Source: an uncultured Clostridia bacterium
Lineage (GTDB): Bacteria; Bacillota; Clostridia; Christensenellales; UBA1242
Length of the DNA stretch: 36,827 bases
NCBI GenBank assembly: GCA_934748015.1
Contig: CAKVHF010000006.1
Span: 1-36,827 of the forward strand
Direction of reading: 5' to 3'
The position numbers and the translations under genes are program-made. Positions 34,901-36,827 of this stretch are shown piece by piece. Numbering within the stretch: position 1 is the first letter of the stretch; every line of letters begins with the position of its first letter. The notes under the pieces were generated by a model. It was not told the origin of the DNA and did no database searches. It saw only the letters and a list, made by a program, of their open reading frames with translations.

Positions 34901-35072
34901 TGTTATAACAATCGCTGGGGACAGAGAATTGACAGACATTATCATGGCTCAGAGAGAGGCTATAATGCAAGATATATTAACAACTGCAATAGAAGTAGTT
35001 GATACTATTGATAATGGCGAAACATTTGAGTACGATGGCAAAACAATCAAGATTGCTATTGCAAAAGCATAA
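31944..35072 (+). CDS. ileS: Isoleucyl-tRNA synthetase (type 2-like)
   Basis: 1042 aa, longer than the 920-940 of the type 1 bacterial enzyme. Class I synthetase charging tRNA-Ile, with an editing domain that removes valine. Seen: the HIGH-type motif PHAGH at residues 53-57 in GPPTANGMPHAGHV, the connective editing domain with AWTTTPWTLPSN, Cys pairs such as CEKC, KLSKS at 591-595, and an anticodon-binding C-terminal region. The sequence around both motifs (GGWDTHGLPVEI, KLSKSLGNY) follows the eukaryote-like type 2 IleRS, which in studied cases resists mupirocin. AAGGAG precedes the ATG. About 200 nt separate the T-box terminator from the start. Confidence 0.97.
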   Translation: MYKKVNELNLPRTEQEILKFWRENDVKSKCLHHNMDKPVFSFFEGPPTANGMPHAGHVLTRALKDVFNRTKSMQGYYVPRKGGWDTHGLPVEISVEKEIGISGKQQIEEYGVEKFIEACKKDVWKYVDLWKDFSERVGYFVNMDDDCYVTYHDDYIESVWWSLKELDKKGLLYKGYKVLPCCPSCGTALSSHEVAQGYKERNDLTAVAKFKALDQENTYYLAWTTTPWTLPSNIALAVNPKEKYVKLRSGDECYIMADALVGKYFDKDYEIVETYVGKDLEYKKYEPLFDFVSDEVKARGYFVTCADYVTLTDGTGIVHIAPAYGADDSAVGMKYDLPFVQFAGSDGKFKEGSGKYTGRNVFEVNEEIAFDLKSAGKILKLEKHKHEYPHCWRCKSPLIYFARDGWFVKTTAIKDQLIANNNKINWLPETIKTGRMGNWLENVIDWCLTRDRYWGTPLPVWTCSCGHHHVIGSREELRTLGHLDHDIELHKPYVDAVTITCEKCGKPMKRENYVIDCWYDSGSMPFAQFHYPFENKEEFARRFPAQFISEGVDQCRGWFYTQLVLGTALFGQSPFQNCIANGMVVDDNGLKLSKSLGNYRPPLEIINEVGADAVRWSFYSTTQPWNNQPMSVKSAGETIKNFFGTFWNTYAFYVLYADIDNFDPSKYNIKDCKLSIMDKWVLAEYNKLVENVTNELNAFHCTEASRYIQTFVDNLSNWYIRRCRKRYWGGGFTEDKKSAYVTLYTVLDGVNRLCAPFVPFITEEIYQNITRPFFSDAPVSVHLTDYPVVDKAMIDEKLLSDMQLTYKFTELGRSARNLSSIKIRQPLSKLYITDAKGKVDLSGELLDQIKEELNVKEIVENENLDQFVNYLLKPNLRTLGKKCGKLINKIREYLATADAKEIMNATKDGGSYKIDLDGEKVELLAEDILSAVSEKVGFASASEDSLAIILDTHITDELLKEGIAREFVSKVQAMRKNTTLEVTDRIVITIAGDRELTDIIMAQREAIMQDILTTAIEVVDTIDNGETFEYDGKTIKIAIAKA

Positions 35073-35074
35073 AG

Positions 35075-35118
35075 ATAACAAAAAACACCAAATTTTAAAA
35101 TTTGGTGTTTTTTGTTAT
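35075..35118 (+). terminator. Terminator after ileS
   Basis: Nearly unbroken palindrome: ATAACAAAAAACACCAAATT on one side and its full complement on the other, T-rich on both sides, so it can work in both directions. Confidence 0.92.
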
Positions 35119-35129
35119 ATGTTGCATTT

Positions 35130-35163
35130 ATTTTGACAAAAAGTTATCACTTTTTGTCAAAAT
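35130..35163. terminator. Perfect 15-bp inverted repeat between ileS and the next gene
   Basis: ATTTTGACAAAAAGT/ACTTTTTGTCAAAAT with a 4-nt loop. It stands about 120 bp past the 3' end of the minus-strand gene at 35283, so it may terminate that gene, but there is no T tract after the stem. It could also be an operator. Confidence 0.4.
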
Positions 35164-35282
35164 CATATATTGCTAGATTTTTTAAAAATTATTAATAAAT
35201 ATAAATTGTGAATAATAAACAAGGTTATTGATAAAAAAATCAATAAAACATTAAGTATTATTATTTAACAATTTTGCAGATT

Positions 35283-36185
35283 TTACTCATTTGTACTAAC
35301 AGTGTTTTTCTCAGCAAAATATGTGTCGGTGTCTACCCCAAAGCATTCTTTTTTGCCAGAGTAGGATATATAATTTCTTTGTTCTTCAAACGCCGATTGA
35401 ATATCATTATGTGTTACACCAACTTTTAGTAGTCCGTTGTACACTTTGTCAAATATAGTGTTATTGTCGGCCTTTATTTTTGCTAGTTCTGGTTCGCTTA
35501 AGCCTGATATTATATTTTCGCTTAAGTAATCTACACATGGCAGATAGCAGTATTTGATAAAATCCCTATGTGTGTTGTTGCCATACAAATCGGGTTCGTC
35601 AAATAGGGTGTTTTCGGTGTTAAAATTAAGATCAACAAAACTAAATCCTGCTTGTGGGTCATAGAAGAAGTTGGTTTTTTTGCTAGGATCGATAGCGATT
35701 TTGTTGTCGGTTATGCTTTTCATGTCTTGTACAAACTTATCATATTGCTCTTGTGGTGCATGTGCTAGTTCGTCCACACGCAGTTTTAGATAATCAAGGT
35801 TGGAAGGCGTTACTTCGCCATATTGTTTTGGGAACATATCCCCATATAGTTCCGAGCCTTTGGCAAGTGGCTCTATAATATATCCACTGCCGTAGGAGTG
35901 GTCGCCATAGTCGTTTACTTGGTCATAGTAGTACCCCAGGACTGGAACGACATTTACACCACTTTCGCTCAAATCGTGCAACTTGGATATAACAGTGTTG
36001 AATGGTACATCGGTTTTGTTGTGATCAGCCAACTCAATGTTGTTGGTCTTAAGCACACAATAGTCATCAATTAGATATGCCTTGCTGTTGCCACCTCTAC
36101 GGTCACTGGTGTTGGAACGTATCATAGTTTTGGTGATAAGGGAGTCGGCAATATCTTCTGCAATAAACGGAACATATTTGTTCAT
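35283..36185 (-). CDS. Protein-kinase-fold-like protein, function unknown
   Basis: 300 aa from the chosen start. No family recognised with certainty. The order of motifs resembles a kinase or aminoglycoside-phosphotransferase fold: YCVLKTNN with a possible ATP-binding Lys46, GYIIEPLAKGSELY as a possible hinge, then AIDPSKKTNFFYD with Asp166 and Asn172 and, 13 residues on, FSFVDLNF with Asp185 as possible metal ligand. The usual catalytic HxD is changed to IDP, so it could be an inactive or divergent kinase. The longer frame (start 36281) is rejected because a good promoter lies inside it; the ATG at 36185 has AAGGA about ten bases upstream. The only confident minus-strand gene right of gyrB. 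No signal peptide. Confidence 0.75.
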   Translation of the reverse strand: MNKYVPFIAEDIADSLITKTMIRSNTSDRRGGNSKAYLIDDYCVLKTNNIELADHNKTDVPFNTVISKLHDLSESGVNVVPVLGYYYDQVNDYGDHSYGSGYIIEPLAKGSELYGDMFPKQYGEVTPSNLDYLKLRVDELAHAPQEQYDKFVQDMKSITDNKIAIDPSKKTNFFYDPQAGFSFVDLNFNTENTLFDEPDLYGNNTHRDFIKYCYLPCVDYLSENIISGLSEPELAKIKADNNTIFDKVYNGLLKVGVTHNDIQSAFEEQRNYISYSGKKECFGVDTDTYFAEKNTVSTNE

Positions 36186-36237
36186 GCGATATTTTTCCTT
36201 TTGGTAGTGTGAGATTTTTCCCCACATATCCCAGCAT

Positions 36238-36266
36238 ATCTTAGCATATTTTATTTTTTTGTCCAA
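36238..36266 (-). promoter_or_regulatory. Promoter of the kinase-like gene
   Basis: Minus strand: -35 TTGGAC (36261-36266), 17-bp spacer, -10 TAAGAT (36238-36243), about 50 bp before the chosen start. Confidence 0.7.
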
Positions 36267-36271
36267 CAACT

Positions 36272-36302
36272 TTATCCACATTTTAAGGTATTTTGTGGAT
36301 AT
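36272..36302. promoter_or_regulatory. Inverted DnaA-box-like palindrome
   Basis: TTATCCACA, a perfect DnaA box, at 36272-36280, faces TGTGGATAT to form a hairpin around a TTTTAAGGTATTT centre. It abuts the -35 of the kinase-like gene. The inner 27 bp match the parB terminator hairpin (258-284) at all but two positions. Confidence 0.5.
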
Positions 36303-36552
36303 TTGTGCTATAATTATTTTGTGTCACAACTTTGTGTCATAATTTGCAAAAAAATTTTGCAATTAATTGTGTCTTGAGTGGAAATGTTATATAATATATA
36401 TTGTATTTGTTGTTGTAACTTTGGCAAAACAGAGCATAGGTTTCTTGATTGAAAGCAATCTGTTGTATTTTCTGGCAGAGGTGTAATATATATAATACAA
36501 CCCTCGCTTACTCGCTAGGTAGCAACTACTATTAACAACTTAATATACTTAT

Positions 36553-36594
<42 letters not shown>

Positions 36595-36775
36595 TCGTCG
36601 CAGTGCATGTCACATTAGGTGAACCGTGCCTTCGTGGAACTGCAGCAGGTTGCACCTCTAAGCCATGACTGCTCCTCTCCCCAACAGGTTGCTACACAAC
36701 CTTAGTCGGGGTCCCCAATACAACCCTCGCTTCCTCGCTAGGTAGCAACCACTATTAACAACTTAATATACTTAT

Positions 36776-36817
<42 letters not shown>

Positions 36818-36827
36818 TCGTCGCAGT

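Noticed and set aside
36186..36281. N-terminal extension of the kinase-like protein to an ATG at 36281
   Set aside because: The extension contains a good promoter (TTGGAC, 17 bp, TAAGAT) and starts inside a palindrome with no ribosome binding site.

Overview
The window looks like the replication-origin neighbourhood of an AT-rich, probably anaerobic Bacillota (Clostridia-type) chromosome. The evidence is the origin gene set (parB, parA, rsmG, mnmG, mnmE, dnaN, dnaA, recF, gyrB, gyrA), AAGGAG-type ribosome binding sites, sigma-A-type promoters, U-tract terminators, a T-box in front of ileS, and an oxygen-sensitive class III ribonucleotide reductase. I cannot name a genus. Low-GC, host-associated Clostridia are the closest match in style.

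Layout. From 302 to 14532 every confident gene is on the minus strand: parB-parA, a 1.5 kb gene-free block with four perfect parS sites, rsmG-mnmG-mnmE, a 2.8 kb gene-free block, then dnaN, dnaA and recF. From 14996 to 35072 every confident gene is on the plus strand: gyrB, gyrA, radC, an RNHCP protein, a lipoprotein, a Nudix hydrolase, the nrdD-trxB-nrdG operon, a surface protein, trpS and ileS. A kinase-fold-like gene (minus) and a tandem repeat holding tRNA-Arg 5' halves close the window. The strand switch between recF and gyrB fits bidirectional replication from this region. DnaA boxes lie in the dnaA-dnaN gap and in a second small group near 10.25 kb. The usual rpmH-rnpA-yidC-jag block is absent from the gap next to mnmE, and recF precedes dnaA instead of following dnaN.

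How the parts work together. ParA, ParB and the parS cluster segregate the origin. DnaA and DnaN start and sustain replication, and GyrA/GyrB manage supercoiling. NrdD, with a redoxin domain fused to its C-terminus, together with TrxB and NrdG, looks like a self-contained anaerobic dNTP supply. Two NrdR-like boxes overlap the nrdD start region. A 17-bp stretch of one of them recurs in the dnaA-dnaN gap, suggesting a link between dNTP supply and replication. trpS and ileS supply charged tRNAs, with ileS under a degenerate T-box.

Most unusual content. (1) A family of hairpin repeats (13 whole, partial or decayed units in four clusters) keeps a core of exactly 36 nt while the flanking arms differ completely between units yet remain self-complementary. 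Inner helices also show compensatory changes. (2) A 121-nt segmented hairpin forms the gyrB leader, between divergent recF and gyrB promoters. (3) A 0.5 kb block of alternating purine/pyrimidine sequence lies in the gene-free stretch beside dnaN. (4) A 223-bp tandem repeat carries only the 5' half of a tRNA-Arg.
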